NCBI RefSeq assembly: GCF_000226095.1
Contig: NC_016472.1
Coordinates: 310,001 to 374,000 of the forward strand
Direction of reading: 5' to 3'
Origin: Thermothelomyces thermophilus ATCC 42464
Lineage: Eukaryota; Ascomycota; Sordariomycetes; Sordariales; Chaetomiaceae
DNA: 64,000 bases
Part shown: positions 34,240 through 47,200 of the stretch, piece by piece
Layout of the letters: the number at the start of each line of letters is the position of its first letter
How positions within the stretch are numbered: position 1 is the stretch's first letter
Position numbers and translations under genes: made by a program
Notes under the pieces: model-generated
What the model saw: the letters and a program-made list of their open reading frames with translations, nothing else
Told to the model about the DNA's origin: nothing
The model's database searches: none

Positions 34240-35613
34240 CAAGGGGGTAACGGTTATAGAGCTAACTACTATACCCTCGGCCTTTACTCTGGCCACCTTA
34301 AATATAAATTAAGATCCTTTAATAGAATACCTAAGGTAATAAATAGGCCCTTAAGGTCCTACTAGAGGAGGCTAAATATAACCTACTAGCTATCCAGGAA
34401 CTATAGATTAACCGGTTTATAAGATTAATATATTACCCCTAGGCTTCGAAATACTACCTAGTTTATAAGCCTAAAGGCAAGGCAGCTATTCTAATGGCTA
34501 AGCGCTTCCTAGTTAGCTAATAAGACTATTTAGTAGAGGAAAACTAGTATAAGGTAACCTTTCTAGCCTTAGGAGAGAGGGGGTTCGAGCTCTAGTTAAT
34601 CTATAATAATAAAGGGGAGCAGGCCCTCTTATAGGACCTGCTAGCCCTACCTCGGCTAACCTACCCCCTAATTCTTATAGGTAACTTTAACCTTTATTAT
34701 CTGGTCCAGGACCTATTTGACAGGCTTAGCCTAAGGGCTAGGGACCTCTTTAGCCTTATAGACTAGTAAGACCTTAACCTATATATACAGTATAGCTAGG
34801 TTACTAGGGCCTCCTAAGGGGACTAATATAGCCGGCCTTCTACGATAGACCTATTCTAGGCCTTGGCTAGGCTAGAAGTGATCTATAGGGATATCATAGA
34901 ACATAGGAAATCCGACTACTACCTATAGGCCCTAAATGTCTCCCTCTAGGGGACTAATAGGCCTATACTAGTTAGTAAAAGGTAGGACTAGAAGAGCCTA
35001 GATAAGGAGATCATGTAGGCCGAGGCAGCCTACCTCCTACTCCGGCTTAGTAGGTAGATATCAGCCCTAGCCGGGCCTGTCTTCTAGGGCCTAGAGGAGC
35101 TTCTATAGGCCTTTAACAAGCTTATAGAGGCCCTTAAGGAGATAGCTTCGGTCTTGGCTCCGGCAAAGAAGGCTAGTATAGGTAGTAAACAAGCTCGATA
35201 GTGGACAAAGGAGGTTTAAGAGGCCTAGAAGAGGGCCAAGGAGGTAGAAAGAGCCTATAAAGGCTCCCCGAACCCTTATATATAGGAGGTACTTCGGCAG
35301 GCCTTATAGGACTAGGCTAAGACTATTATAGCTATAAAGGTTAAGAGCTAGAGAGCTATACTATAGGAGGTAACTAACTAGCTAGACTTGCTATAGAGGC
35401 TAGAGTAGTAGGTAAGGCTATAAAGCTACTTACTAGTTAACCTTCTAAAGCTCCTAGCCTTCGAAGGAGGGCTTATAACCTACTAATAGAAGGCTAGGGC
35501 CCTAGCTAATAAGTTCTTTCTAAACCTAGAAGTAAACCTATTAGATATTAACGACCTTGAATTAAACAATTATTAGGAGCCGAAGTTCGAAATAGACTAG
35601 GAGGTTATAGTAG
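34240..35613 (+). pseudogene. LINE L2 ORF2, endonuclease part
   Basis: Endonuclease with Gly-Asn-Phe-Asn near 34680 and Ser-Asp-Tyr where L1 has the catalytic Ser-Asp-His (about 34910-34920), so it is inactive. The RT frame is interrupted by E at 35613 and resumes at 58213 for about 228 bp up to the insertion of H. Confidence 0.74.
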
Positions 35614-36060
35614 TGTGACGAACCCAACTCAGACTTCTTCTAAAAGGGTTCAGACAAAGGTAGATTAAGCAGAACTAGCGAGCAGGTCGTCTAAGGGATT
35701 CGGTAAAGCCAAAAGGTTCACAATAACACTAAAGTTGTCTCTCATAGTAATCAGTAATGCCTAGTATAAGTACTGTAATTGTGATTGTTACCACTAGTAA
35801 ACTCTTAGAGTCCACCGAACAAGTAACTAGTTAGCTATATATATATAATTTGTCTGTCCTTCTTCTATAGTTATCACTAGTACCATTTCTCCTTTTACTC
35901 CATGATTCCGCGTTGTCAGCGGTAACATGCTATTATCACTAGTGAAGACCTTAGTCTTGGCAGTGATAATCTTCTGATTGGTTCGTCAAGTGATTAGCTA
36001 TCGGAATGTCCTATGTCCTGGCTACAGCCTGCTAGGCCGTCTATATACTCATTCGTAATA
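35614..36060 (-). repeat. 3' LTR of copy E, U3 type I
   Basis: 447 bp. Read on the minus strand it holds an unmutated self-primer AGTGGTAACAA (plus coordinates 35785-35795). The adjoining bases on the internal side form the polypurine tract and a hairpin. Confidence 0.94.
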
Positions 36061-36186
36061 CGATGCCCCTCCTTTAAAGCTTTCGACCTAAAAGCCCTCT
36101 TAGGCTATTTCAAATAGCGCTAACACCCTTTGCTTATAAGTTCGACACTCTTCCTATTTCCGTGTTATAGTCACTATGTTGACAAA

Positions 36187-36611
36187 ATGCCGATAGAGAA
36201 ATAGAAGTCGTATTCTATATATTACCGTGCTTCCCTTGCTTAGAACATCGCTAAGAACGGTTTTGTCGTGATGCCTTGCTCTTAGTGCGTATCGCAAAGC
36301 CTTGTCTACAAAATGATCGTACGTATAAAGCATTATAAAGCCTATATCTGTCGAGGTTGTTCTTATGATAGCTCTAGCATCTTACTTTCTTCTTATAAGC
36401 GTGTCTTTCTTTCTTTTTTTTTTTTTAAGTATAATTCCTAATATTTGTTCTAGTAGATCGCATTCTCTAGGAGTAGCATCATATTAAGGATGCTAAACGT
36501 TATACCAAACTTAAGCTAGATAAATCCTAATACTGCCTAGAAGAAGCCTAGTACGAGTTATCCGAAAGGCTTATATAGCTCCGGCGTCTTTGTCAGCAGA
36601 AGGAGTTTTTA
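36187..36611 (+). pseudogene. Antisense gene type I of copy E, exon 1, intron, exon 2 start
   Basis: ATG intact at 36187. Exon 1 is 36187-36394. Predicted intron 36395-36456 (62 bp; GTAAGC donor now ATAAGC, T-rich, CTAAT branch-like, TAG acceptor). Exon 2 starts at 36457 and is cut by F after 36611. The coding length up to F is 363 nt, a whole number of codons, and translation resumes in phase at 44026. Cluster residues still seen: Cys-Ser-stop-Cys, then Tyr, Tyr, Tyr and Tyr at the other four cysteine positions. Confidence 0.74.
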
Positions 36612-37009
36612 TATCACGATTTGGCTGCATAAGGCGACCCGGCAAGGCACATAGAACCAATCAGGAACTACAAGACCTAAGGACCAATCAGGAAGTGATC
36701 GCAGTGATCACACTTCGATTAAGACGAGCACTTGGGTAACGATCGTAGGATCGTAACAGCGATCGCACAATCAAGACTCAAGGAGGAAGGAAAGGAAATT
36801 ATATATAGTCACTCATTCTAGTGAACTCTAGGAGTTTACTAGTGATAGTAATCACAATTTACAGTACCCTAACATTATAAGGAGATAACTAAAGTGTTGT
36901 TATAAACCCTTTGGCTTTACCAAATCCCTTAGACGACCTGCTTACTAGCTCCGCTTAATCTACCTTTGTCTGAACCCTTTTAGAAGAAGTCTGAGTTAGG
37001 TTCATTATA
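36612..37009 (+). repeat. 5' LTR of copy F, U3 type III
   Basis: 398 bp; begins TATCACGATTTGGCTGCATA (first TG now TA). The U3 is dense in GATC (GTGATCGCAGTGATCA and further copies before 36765). Primer-binding site follows at 37010 as TATTACTATTACTCCC, a RIP form of the CGTTGCTATCACTCCC variant. Confidence 0.94.
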
Positions 37010-37036
37010 TATTACTATTACTCCCTTTGTTCTGTT

Positions 37037-39230
37037 ATAGTTTAGAACGGAGGTAACTTCGACCTCGATACCGATATAGCTACTAATATTATAGCCGAAT
37101 AACTACTTGCCTAGCTTGGTTAACTCTAGTAGCAGATCTAGGAGTTAGACTAGAGAGATAAGGCTGCTTAAGCTTGAATCAAGGAACTCGAGAACGGCGA
37201 AAAGTACTTGTAGAAATTAATTAACAAGGCCTACGCCAAAATCGAGACGCTTGAGACTATTAAAGCAAGCTATATTAAGATCGAACTACCTAGCAAATAT
37301 AGAGGAACTAAGGAGGATCTTATAGGATTCCTAATAAACCTCTGATCCTACTTCTAGCTTAATAATGATAAGTTTCTAGACGATAAAGCCAAAGTCCTTT
37401 ATATAGCTACAAGACTAGAGGGCAAGGTACTTAGATGGTTCGAGCCTATATAGAATAACTATCTTACCGAGGAAGATAAAGACGACCGAGACGTGTTTAT
37501 ATAGGCAGTCTTCTAATCTTATAACCGTTTTGAAGAAGAGCTTTAGAAGGTTTTTAGCGACAAAGACAAGAAAATCTATATATAGGAAAGACTTGCCAAT
37601 CTCCGATAGACCAAGTTAGCAGCCTCCTATGCTATATAGTTTAGATAGGACATGTTTAAGTCCTAACTTAATGACAAGGCATTAATACAATTGTTCTATA
37701 ATAGCCTAAAGGAAAAGGTTAAAGACAAGCTATACAAGTATAATCGACCTAAGACTTTAGACGAATATATTGTATAGGCCATTAGAATTGATAATTAGCT
37801 CTATATATAAGAGCAGTAGAAATAAGGTCGAACGAATGGAACCATAGTCAAGGCCAACGACAAGAAAAAACGAACATACGCCAGTACTTTATACAGGACG
37901 TACCCTAGAGCTATAGATATAGACACAGCGTAGAAGCAGGACCGGAAGAAGACAACCAAAGATAAATCTAATATTACCTACTATAACTACGGAAAGAAAG
38001 GGCATTATAAGCGAGAATGTCAAAGCCCAAAGAAAGAGTAGAAGCCAGTCCCTAGAAAAGAAATCGCGGACATCGACAAAACTACTAAGAATGTCACCGA
38101 AGTAGTAGCTACGAGCTACGAAGATAGGGGTAGTAATATAGATAGTCTTGGACACGATGGTAACGGTGAAGACGAACAAGTACTATATTCCGAACTAGTC
38201 ACTATAGACCTAGAAACGGGTCTTGCTGAATAGGACACAGCTAGAGAGTACGTACCGCCAATTTCGATTCTCCTAGCCTTAGGGTAGTAGGGTTTTACAG
38301 TTATATAGAGGTAGGATAGATCGTAGACGACCAATACCTAAGGAACCAAAAGACCTAGACCTAATATTCTATTCCTATAGGAACAAATTAAAGGGTACCG
38401 TAACGAAGTTTTCCGGCTTAACATGGAACTATGCGAACGGGATGAACGTTTGACTTAACTTGCCTAGCAGAGTAATAAGATGAGGGACAAGACGAGGGAA
38501 CTCTAATATATCATAGAAACTATCAAAAGAGAACAGCTTATAGTATATAATAGACCCGATAGCTACACTAAGTGCTTTAACGATTAGTAACTTAGTAACG
38601 ACATGTAGAACCTAGAATATCAGTTTATGCGTGCAAACCGCGGAAAAGACGAGCTAGGAAGGATTTAGGAGAAAATTCTAATACCTCCCAGGCGACGCTA
38701 CACGATTGTACCCTCGACACGAGGCATATACGCAAGTACCCTGGTTCTAATGTATGGTATACAAATGCCGATACCATTTCCGTAACAAATTCGAGAATAA
38801 CCACTGGCTGACCTGACAAGAAAATGAGGACGGAAGCTTACACCTAGTAGAGTAGGTCTACGACGTAGGAAATAGAGCGGCCGAATTGCTCTAGAAGATT
38901 GAAGACCGGAGTCTAGAAAGCATTACAATAGTTCTAAAACGAGCCTAGCCTAGGTACTACAGAATAGGACGAGATATATAGGACTTATACTAGAGTAACG
39001 ATTACCTCTACTACGTAGATAAAAAAAAGTTACGAATTCGGGAGCTTTAGATGAAGCTATGGCACGTATGACAGAAAGTAGAACGGACCTAATGGTAGGA
39101 AGCCGTAAGCATTTAATAGCTTATAGAAATGAGTATAATCAACAAAGCTACTATTAGCCGAACGACTAAAGAGGTTAGTACTAACCTAGGAAACGGGTTA
39201 GGGCCCTTCGAGGGGCCCGAAAACCATTAA
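37037..39230 (+). pseudogene. gag: gag of copy F with 68-nt deletion
   Basis: Former ATG is ATA (37037-37039); conserved TAA at 39228-39230. It is 2194 nt instead of 2262 because a 68-nt block (matching 20333-20400 of D) is missing near 38654. This shifts the frame in the C-terminal extension, and the shifted reading happens to match the pol register. The zinc knuckle near 37979-38020 keeps His (CAT) and the last Cys. Stop codons abound. Confidence 0.88.
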
Positions 39231-42200
39231 CGCCTGTATAGCGGCGAGTAGTAGCGTAGTATAGGAAGAACTGCCATAAGAGACCACTATATCGAGACCT
39301 CCCGGTAGAAACATGGGAAATCGCCGCAATCTTTGGACGACGATGGCACGACAAGCGACTATAGATAATAGTATAATGGAAATAGCATAAAATGCTCGTA
39401 CTAGTAGATAGTAGAGCAGAGATAAACCTGATTTCGCCGACGCTTGTAAATTAGCTATAGATACCCTAGAGAATAAAGTGGAAGTATAGTATAGTCAAAG
39501 GACTATTTCTAACGTAATAGGTATATAGGGAGACTAAACTAATCGATATCACTATAGCAGGGAAGACTATAGTAGTCGTATTTAGTATCGTGGATATAGG
39601 CAATAATAAAGACATGATACTAGGGTTACTATGGCATGAAGATTATAACCCGGACATTAGCTAGAAGAATGGTAGCTACTTGCGACCCTAAATAGAGTCG
39701 TATTCGACTAGCGAGATAGGGAGTACGCAAGGATCGCGAGAGGACGATACTTAGGGGAAGGCATATCCTACGGATCTACTACAAGAGACGAACAGTGGTA
39801 GACAGACCACTATAGACTTTAGAAGAAGCGGCAAAATGATAACGACGATATAATAGGAGGAACGAGCTAAACCGTTAATAGCTATTCTCTCTGTTAATAA
39901 GTGCGGAGCACTGTAATTAGAGTAGTAGGTCGAGACAGGAGAAATCGCTAGTATTGCTATAGACGGAACTAAGTTCGTATACTATTAGAAAACCGAGAGA
40001 CGAGACAAGACTAGGGAAGTACCGAAGGAATATAAAGGATACCTAGCATTCGAACCGAAATATCTAGAGGGGCTACTAGAACACGGCCTATAGGATTATG
40101 AGATTAAGCTCAAGGAAGGAGCATGACTAAAGTTCTTCAAGATTTACTATACAAGCTAAATGTAGAATGAAGAACTTAAGCAATATTTGGAGGAGAACCT
40201 TAGAGGATATATCTACCTGTCGATATTGCTAGTAGGCTACCTAATTCTGTTTGTGCCTAAGAAAGATAGAAAGCTATAGTTATATGTCGACTATCGGCAA
40301 CTTAACGAACAGACTATGAAAAATCGATACCTATTACCGCTGATCTTACGGCTCCGAGATCAGTTAGCAGGAGCCTAATATTTCACACGTCTTGACTTGC
40401 TATCGGCCTATAACTATATACGGATTAAAGAAGGCGACGAGTGGAAAACGGCCTTTAGGACACCCTATAGCCACTATAAGTACCTTGTCATGCCATTCGG
40501 ACTTACAAACGCGCTGGCAACGTTCTAAGCCCTGATTGATTAAGCTATCTAACCCTTTCTCGACAAATTTACGGTATATTATCTCGATAATATACTTATC
40601 TTCTCTAAGACGATAGACGAACATTAGAAGTATATAAGAGTAGTACTAGACGCGCTATACGTATATAAGCTATTAGTTAACAAGGAAAAGAGCAAATTCC
40701 ACGTTAGGAAAACGGTGTTTTTGGGGTATGAAATATCCCTAGGACAAATTCGGATGGAACCTTTAAAGGTTAAAGCTATCAAGAATTGGCTATAACTAAC
40801 GATAGTTATAGAAGTACGAAGCTTCATCGGATTTGCAAACTTCTATCGAATGTTCATTAGGAACTTTAGAGCAATCGTATAACCTTTATATGAACTTACT
40901 AAGAAGAATGCTAAATTCTAATAGGAAGGACAATACGAGTAAGCATTTATATAGATCTATAATGCTATTACTAAAGACCTAATACTAGTACTACCAGATC
41001 CTAAGAAACTATTTAAGGTGGAAACGGACGCTTCAGACTATGCCATCAGAGGATAATTAGGATAACGAGACGGACAAGGAAAGCTATATCCTATAGCCTT
41101 CTTTTCAAAGAAGCTTGACGGACTACGTCTTAATTATCTGATCTATAATAAGAAACTACTTACAATTGTTAAAGCTTTTAAGGAATGGCGACTATACCTT
41201 AGTGGTACGATTGAACTAGTATAAGTATATATAGATTATAAGAACCTACAATACTTCCTAACAACAAAGGAGCTTAACAGACGACAAATATAATAGGTAG
41301 AATTCCTTATAGAATTTAACTTCGAGATCTACTATAAGAAGGGCAAAGAAAACGTATAAGCAGACATCTTAAGCCGACAAACAGGTCATATAGAAGAACA
41401 GACAGAAACAATACTACCGTTATTCAAGGAACAGATAGACGGAACGCTATATCACGAAACATAGACACCCGTAGAAGATAATCTACTCGACCTATTCTTA
41501 GAATGTTATATAATCTTCCGAGAAGAAAGGATTAACAAGACATAGTATCAAACGGCACCCGGACCACTGGTACCTAACGGAGTCGAAGAAAGAGATGGGA
41601 AACTCTGGTACCGAGGCAAAGCGTATATCTATAACAAAGATTAATAGCTGCGAATGATTTAAGAACTCTACGAATCGAAACTCAGAGAATATAAAGGAGT
41701 TACGAAAACTATTATATAAGTTAAGAAACACTACGACTTTCTATAGTTAACGGCACGAGTCAAGGAAGTCGTACGAAGCTATGATATCTGCAATCGAAGC
41801 AAAACGGCATGACATAAGCCGTATAGGCTACTTTAGCCTCTGCTAACACCTGACAAACTATAGAGTTTGGTCACAATAGACTTTATTATAAAGCTGCTAG
41901 AATCTAAGGATATAGCTATAGGAGTGATCTACGATAGCATCCTTACTATAGTAGATCGCCTGACTAAATGGGTATACTTCTTCCCCTATAAGAAATCTTA
42001 GATAGCTAAATAGCTGGCAGACGTAATCTACTAGCAAGTTATATTAGTACACGCTTGGCCGCAAGAATAGATTACCGACAGAGACACCAAGTTCGTATCG
42101 AAGTTCTGGCAAGCATTAATACAACGATTAGGCGTCAATAGTAAACTGTCAACGGCATATTACCTGCAGACCGACGGACAAACGGAGCGACTAAACTAAG

Positions 42201-42940
42201 TCATCGAATAGTATCTCCGTTCTTACGTTAACTATTAGTAAAATGACTAGGTTATACTGTTACTAATAGTATAACTCGCTTATAATACAATACTAATAGA
42301 AACGACCAAGGTCACACTATTCTTCGCGAACTATAGATATAAAGCAGACCTTAGACAAGGACTAGAGATTATAGTGCCAAGAGCAATAGTTAAAGCAGAA
42401 CAAATGCACGTACTATATAAAAAGCTTAAAAAGGAACTCGAGTTCGTCAAAACGAGGATAAAGAACTACTATAATAAACACAGGCTCAAGGGACCTTGCC
42501 TAGAGAGGGGAGACAAAGTTTATCTGATCTCACGATACCTATGAACTAAACGACTAAGTAAGAAGCTAGACTTCAAAAAATTAGGACCATTCGTTATTAA
42601 AGAGCGAATCTTAACATCTAACTATCGATTATCGTTACCGTTATCTATGCGACTACGGACGGACGTTTTTCATATTTCACTCTTGGAACCAGCGCCGAAG
42701 GATGCCAAGATTCCTATAAACATCGAAGCAGAGGATGAAGAGGAAGAATGGGACGTCGAAGAAATTCTAGATTTATATATCGTCAACGGAAAACTATAAT
42801 ATCTGGTTAAATGGCTTGATTTTAGACTAGAAGATAACTTATAGGAACCTGTTAAGAACCTAAATTGCCTTAAGAAACTTTAGCAGTTTTACTAGAGAAA
42901 CCCTAATCGACTAAAAGCGATAGACTAGAAACTAACCTGA
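39218..42940 (+). pseudogene. pol: pol of copy F
   Basis: Protease Asp-Ser-Arg (near 39407); RT YLDN at 40580-40591, second Asp lost; integrase Asp (near 41879), Asp (near 42077) and Glu (near 42185) intact. The chromodomain at about 42752-42855 is the best preserved in the window, with both the leading Trp (GAATGGGAC) and the Val-Lys-Trp-Leu core still coding. The likely end is TGA at 42938-42940, inside the zone overlapped by the antisense gene. Confidence 0.9.
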
Positions 42941-43490
42941 AATTAGCTAGTAAAGATAGATCTAAAGGAACTTCAGGATATACGGTATCCTAAAGCTGTC
43001 TGAAATTGGTAGATAGGCGAGATGGGGTCGAAGAAGACATAGTAACCCTAGAAGCCTCTGCTGCCGCCGCTGCCTTAGCCTCCTCACGCTTCACTCGCTC
43101 TAACTCCTCTATACTGTTAATACCCCAAGCAATAGCCCTTATCATCTTCTTAAACTATATCCGCTTTTATTTCCGAAGACAAAGGACTTGCTCCTTAGTA
43201 GCTATAAGTTTATCTTTAAGTTTCTAATACTAAGCTACGATAGACTGAAGCTAAGTAGGGGAGACGCTAAGAACATTATAATTTAAGCGTTTATTACGGA
43301 CGTACTCTATGTATCAAGAAGAGTCGGCTTTCGAGACCTTATATGAACTAAGGCCTTTAGACTTACATAGCAAACAAGGACGTATCGTTAAAAGGCTATC
43401 TAAAGAAAGAATTGCTATAAGAAGGTAATTAGTATAAAGAGTTAATATAGCAGGTTTAGATTTCGACTTCTTTTTTATACGATTAGCTAT
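42852..43490 (-). pseudogene. Antisense six-cysteine/coiled-coil gene, type III (copy F)
   Basis: Single frame of 639 nt (212 aa) from a lost start (ATA at 43490-43488, followed by Ala-Asn-Arg) to TAA 42854-42852; no intron needed. Part of it is open without any stop (43314-43490, continuing upstream into the LTR). Contains Arg-Pro-Cys-Leu-Leu-Cys, Lys-Gly-Leu-Ser-Ser, and spacing C-x2-C-x7-C-x9-C-x2-C-x7-C with four positions now Tyr. After that come a Gln/Lys/Leu-rich coil, a Glu-Glu-Leu-Glu-Arg segment, an Ala/Glu run and a Ser/Thr-rich tail. The last codons (Val-Ser, then Gly-Asn-Leu-Gly-Ser) match the other types because they lie opposite pol. One TGA stands for CGA. The start is 133 bp from the 3' LTR. 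Confidence 0.72.
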
Positions 43491-43622
43491 CTTGATAACA
43501 TCGTGGGAAGGCAAAGGAAAGAAGAAACTAGGAAACGTAATTACGTACAGATAGGGGATATTAGCACTATTTGAAACAGACCGGAGTCTTTCGAGGATAA
43601 AAGACCTAAAGGAGGGGCATCG

Positions 43623-44020
43623 TGTCACGATTTGGCTACATAAGGCGACCCGGCAAGGCATATAGAACCAATTAGGAACTACAAGACCTAAGGACTAATC
43701 AGGAAGTGATCGCAGTGATCGTACTTCGATCAAGACGAGCACTTAGGTAATGATCGCAGGATCGTAGCAGCGATCGCACGATCGAGACTCAAGGAGGAAG
43801 GAAAGGAAATTGTATATAGTCACTCGTTCTAGTGAACTCTAGGAGTTCACCAGTGATAGCAATCACAACTTATAGTACCCTAACATTGTAAGGAGACAAC
43901 TAAAGTGTTATTATAAACCCTTTGGCTTTACCAAATCCCTTAGACAACCTGCTTGCTAGCTCTGCTCAATCTACCTTTGTCTAAACCCTTTTAGAAGAAG
44001 TCTAAGTTAGGTTTGTTATA
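43623..44020 (+). repeat. 3' LTR of copy F, U3 type III
   Basis: 398 bp, preceded by AAAGGAGGGG. The self-primer AGTGATAGCAA is unmutated at 43852-43862, complementary to the TTGCTATCACT variant of the primer-binding site. The U3 contains repeated GATCG/CGATC words (43709-43794). Confidence 0.95.
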
Positions 44021-44025
44021 TTTTA

Positions 44026-44259
44026 GTAGAGAAGGGTGCCGATATAGTGACATATAGTCTGTTAACCTTAGACAAGTTAGAGGAGGTTAAGCGGTAAGAG
44101 CGGTAAGAGGCATCTGCCATGCCCTCGTCAGAGATTAGTGATGCTACCGATGTTGTTAACTAGAGTACCGTCTTTAGTTCTGTCCTAGGCTTTCCTTTAG
44201 TCGATCCGGGTTTTGCCGATAGAACTGTTCTAGTTTCTCAGGGCAATTTAGGTTCTTAA
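44026..44259 (+). pseudogene. Antisense gene type I of copy E, exon 2 end
   Basis: Resumes in frame at the first base after the F target duplication (Val-Glu-Lys-Gly-Ala-Asp) and runs 78 codons to TAA 44257-44259, giving 198 aa in total, as in D and G. Ser/acidic C-terminal part with Met-Pro-Ser-Ser-Glu-Ile. Stops are TAA and TAG only. In-phase reading across both the intron and the TSD-corrected join supports the gene model. Confidence 0.72.
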
Positions 44260-47200
44260 CTAGTTCCTATAAGTTGTCCTCTAGTCTAAAATCAAGCTAT
44301 TTGACTAGGTATTATAGTTCCCTATTAATGATATATAAATCTAGAATTCCTTCGATGTCCTATTCTTCTTCCTCGTCTTCTACCTCGATATTTATAGCAA
44401 CCTTGGCGTTTTTTAGTACCGGTTCGAGAAGTGAAATATAAAAAATATCTGTCTATAGTTATATAGATGACAGTAACGATAGTCGGTAGTTAGATGTCGA
44501 AATTCGTTCTTTGATAACAAAGGGTCCGACCTTCTTAAAGTCTAGCTTCGTGCTTGGTTGTTTGGTTTATAAGTTCCATGCGATTAGGTAGACTTTGTCT
44601 CCCCTCTCTAGGCAAGGTCCCTTAAGCCTATGTTTGTCGTAGTAATTCTTTATTCTGGTCTTGACAAACTCGAGTTCCTTTTTAAGCTTCCTATATAGTG
44701 TGTATATCTGTTTTACTTTGACTATTACTCTTGGTACTATGACCTCTAGTCCTTGTCTAAGGTCTGCTTTATATCTATAGTTTGCGAAGAATAGTATAAC
44801 CTTGGTTATTTCCGTTGGTAACGTGTTATAAGCGAGTTATACTATTGGTAATAGCATGACCTAGTCATTTTACTAGTAGTTAACATAAGAACGGAGATAT
44901 TACTTGACGACTTAGTTTAGTCGCTCCGTTTGCCCGTCAGTCTATAGGTGATATACCGTTAATAGTTTGCTATTAACGCCTAATTGTTGCATTAACGCTT
45001 GCCAGAACTTCGATACGAACTTGGTGTCTCTGTCGGTGATCCATTCTTGCGGCCAAGCGTATACTAATGTAACTTGCCGATAGATTACATCTGCTAACTG
45101 TTCCGCTATCTAGGACTTCTTATAGGGAAAGAAGTATGCCCATTTAGTCAGGCGATCTACTATAGTAAGGATGCTATTATAGACTACTCCTATAGCTATG
45201 TCTTTAGATTTTGGCAGCTTCGTAATAAAGTCCATCGTAACCGAGCTCTATAGTTTGTTAGGTATTAGCAGTGGCTAAAGTAGCCTATACGGCTTGTATT
45301 GTGCCGTTTTACTTCGGTTACAGATGTTATAACTTTGTACGATTTCCTTAACTCTTGTCGTTAACTGTGGAAAGTTATAGTGTTTCTTGACTTGTGTGAT
45401 AGTTTTCGTGACTCCTTTATATCCTCCGAGTTTCAACTTATAGAGTTCTCGAATCATTTGTAGCTATTGATCCCCGTTATGGATATATGCTTTGCCTTGG
45501 TACTAGAGTTTCCTATCTTTTTCTTCTACTCCGTTAGGTATCACTAGTCCGGGTGCTGCTTGATACTATGTCTCGTCGGTCCTTTCTTCCCGAAAGATTA
45601 CGTAACACTCTAGGAACGAGTTAAGTAGATTATCTTCTATAGGTGCCTACGTTTCGTAATGCAACGTCCCGTCTATTCGTTCCTTGAATAACGGTAGCGT
45701 TGTTCCCGTTCGTCCTTCTATATGACCTGTTCGTCGGCTTAAGATGTCTGCTTATGCGTTTTCTTTGCCCTTCTTATAGTGGATCTTAAAGTTAAATTCC
45801 GCGAGAAATTCTACCTATTGTATTTGTTGTCCGTTAAGCTCCTTTGTTATTATAAAGTATCGCAAGTTCTTGTAATCTGTATATACTTGTACTAGTTCAA
45901 TTATACCGCTAAGGTATAGTCGCCATTCCTTGAAAGCTTTAACAATCGTAAGTAGTTCCTTGTTATAGATCGGATAATTAAGACGTAGTCTGTCGAGTTT
46001 CTTTAAAAAGAAGGCTATAGGATATAGCTTTCCTTGTCCGTCTCGTTGTCCTAATTGTCCTCCGATAGCATAGTCTGAAGCGTCCGTTTCTACCTCAAAT
46101 GGTTTCTTAGGATCTAGTAGTACTAGTACTAGGTCTTCTATAATGGCATTACGAATCTATATAAATGCTTGCTTATATTGCCCTTCCTATTAGAATTTAG
46201 TATTCTTCTTAGTAAGTTTGTATAAAGGTTGTATAATTACTCTAAAGTTCCTAATGAATATTCGATAGAAGTTTATAAATCTAATAAAGCTTTATACTTC
46301 TATAACTAACATCGGTTATAGCCAGTCTTTAATAGCTTCGACCTTTAAGGGTTCTATCTGGATTTGTCCTAGGGATATTTTGTACCCTAAAAAGATTGTC
46401 TTCCTAACATGGAATTCGCTCTTTTCCTTGTTAACTGATAGCTTATACGCGTATAGTACGTCTAGTATTACTCTTACATACTTCCGGTGTTTGTCTATTA
46501 TCTTAGAGAAGATAAGTATATTGTCGAGATAATATACCGTAAATTTGTCGAGAAAGGGTCGGATAGCTTGATTAATCAAGGCTTAGAACGTTACTAGCGC
46601 GTTTATAAGTCCGAATGGCATGACGAGGTACTTGTAGTAGCTATAAGGTGTCCTAAAGGCCGTTTTCTACTTGTTGCCTTCTTTGATCCGTATATAGTTA
46701 TAGGCCGATAGCAAGTCAAGATACGTAAAATATTAGGCTCCTGCTAACTGATCTCGGAGCCGTGAGATTAGCGGTAATAGGTATCGGTTTTTCATGGTCT
46801 GTTTGTTAAGTTGCCGATAGTCGACATATAACTATAGCTTTCTATCTTTCTTAGGCACAAACAGGATTAGGTAGCCTGCTAGCGATATCGACAGGCGGAT
46901 ATATCCTCTTCAAAGGTTCTCCTCCAAATATTGCTTAAGTTCTTCGTTCTATATCTAGCTCGTGTAGTAGATCTTAAAGAACTTTAGTCGTGCTCCTTCC
47001 TTAAGCTTGATCTTGTGATCCTATAGGCCGTGTTCTAGTAGTCCTTCTAGATATTTCAGTTCGAATGCTAGGTGTCCTTTATATTCCTTTGGTACTTTCC
47101 TAGTCTTGTCTCGTCTCTCGGTTTTCTAATAGTATGTAAACTTAGTTCTGTCTATAGCAATATTGGCGATTTCTCCTGTCTTAACCTATTGCTCTAATTA

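Larger units (their letters stand above)
32876..35613 (+). mobile_element. LINE copy L2, first part
   Basis: Same family as L1, and it extends further 5'. Interrupted after AGTAG (35609-35613) by copy E. The next 10 bp are at 50620-50629 and the continuation is at 58213-58440. The 5' boundary is approximate. Confidence 0.82.
35614..36611 (-). mobile_element. Copy E, 3' LTR to insertion point of F
   Basis: Left end of the minus-strand copy E: 3' LTR, hairpin/polypurine tract and the first part of the antisense gene. F inserted after TTTTA (36607-36611). E continues at 44026 and ends at 50619. AGTAG at 35609-35613 and 50620-50624 is its target duplication. Confidence 0.95.
36612..44020 (+). 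mobile_element. Gypsy chromovirus copy F, full length, U3 type III
   Basis: 7409-bp copy inserted inside the antisense gene of E, in the orientation opposite to E. TTTTA at 36607-36611 and 44021-44025. It has 398-bp LTRs. Relative to the other copies, gag lacks 68 nt and pol lacks 3 nt. Confidence 0.96.

Noticed and set aside
43006-43227. 73-codon plus-strand frame with an Ala-rich stretch in copy F
   Set aside because: It is the complement of the Ala/Glu-rich part of the type III antisense gene, which has better motif and frame support.
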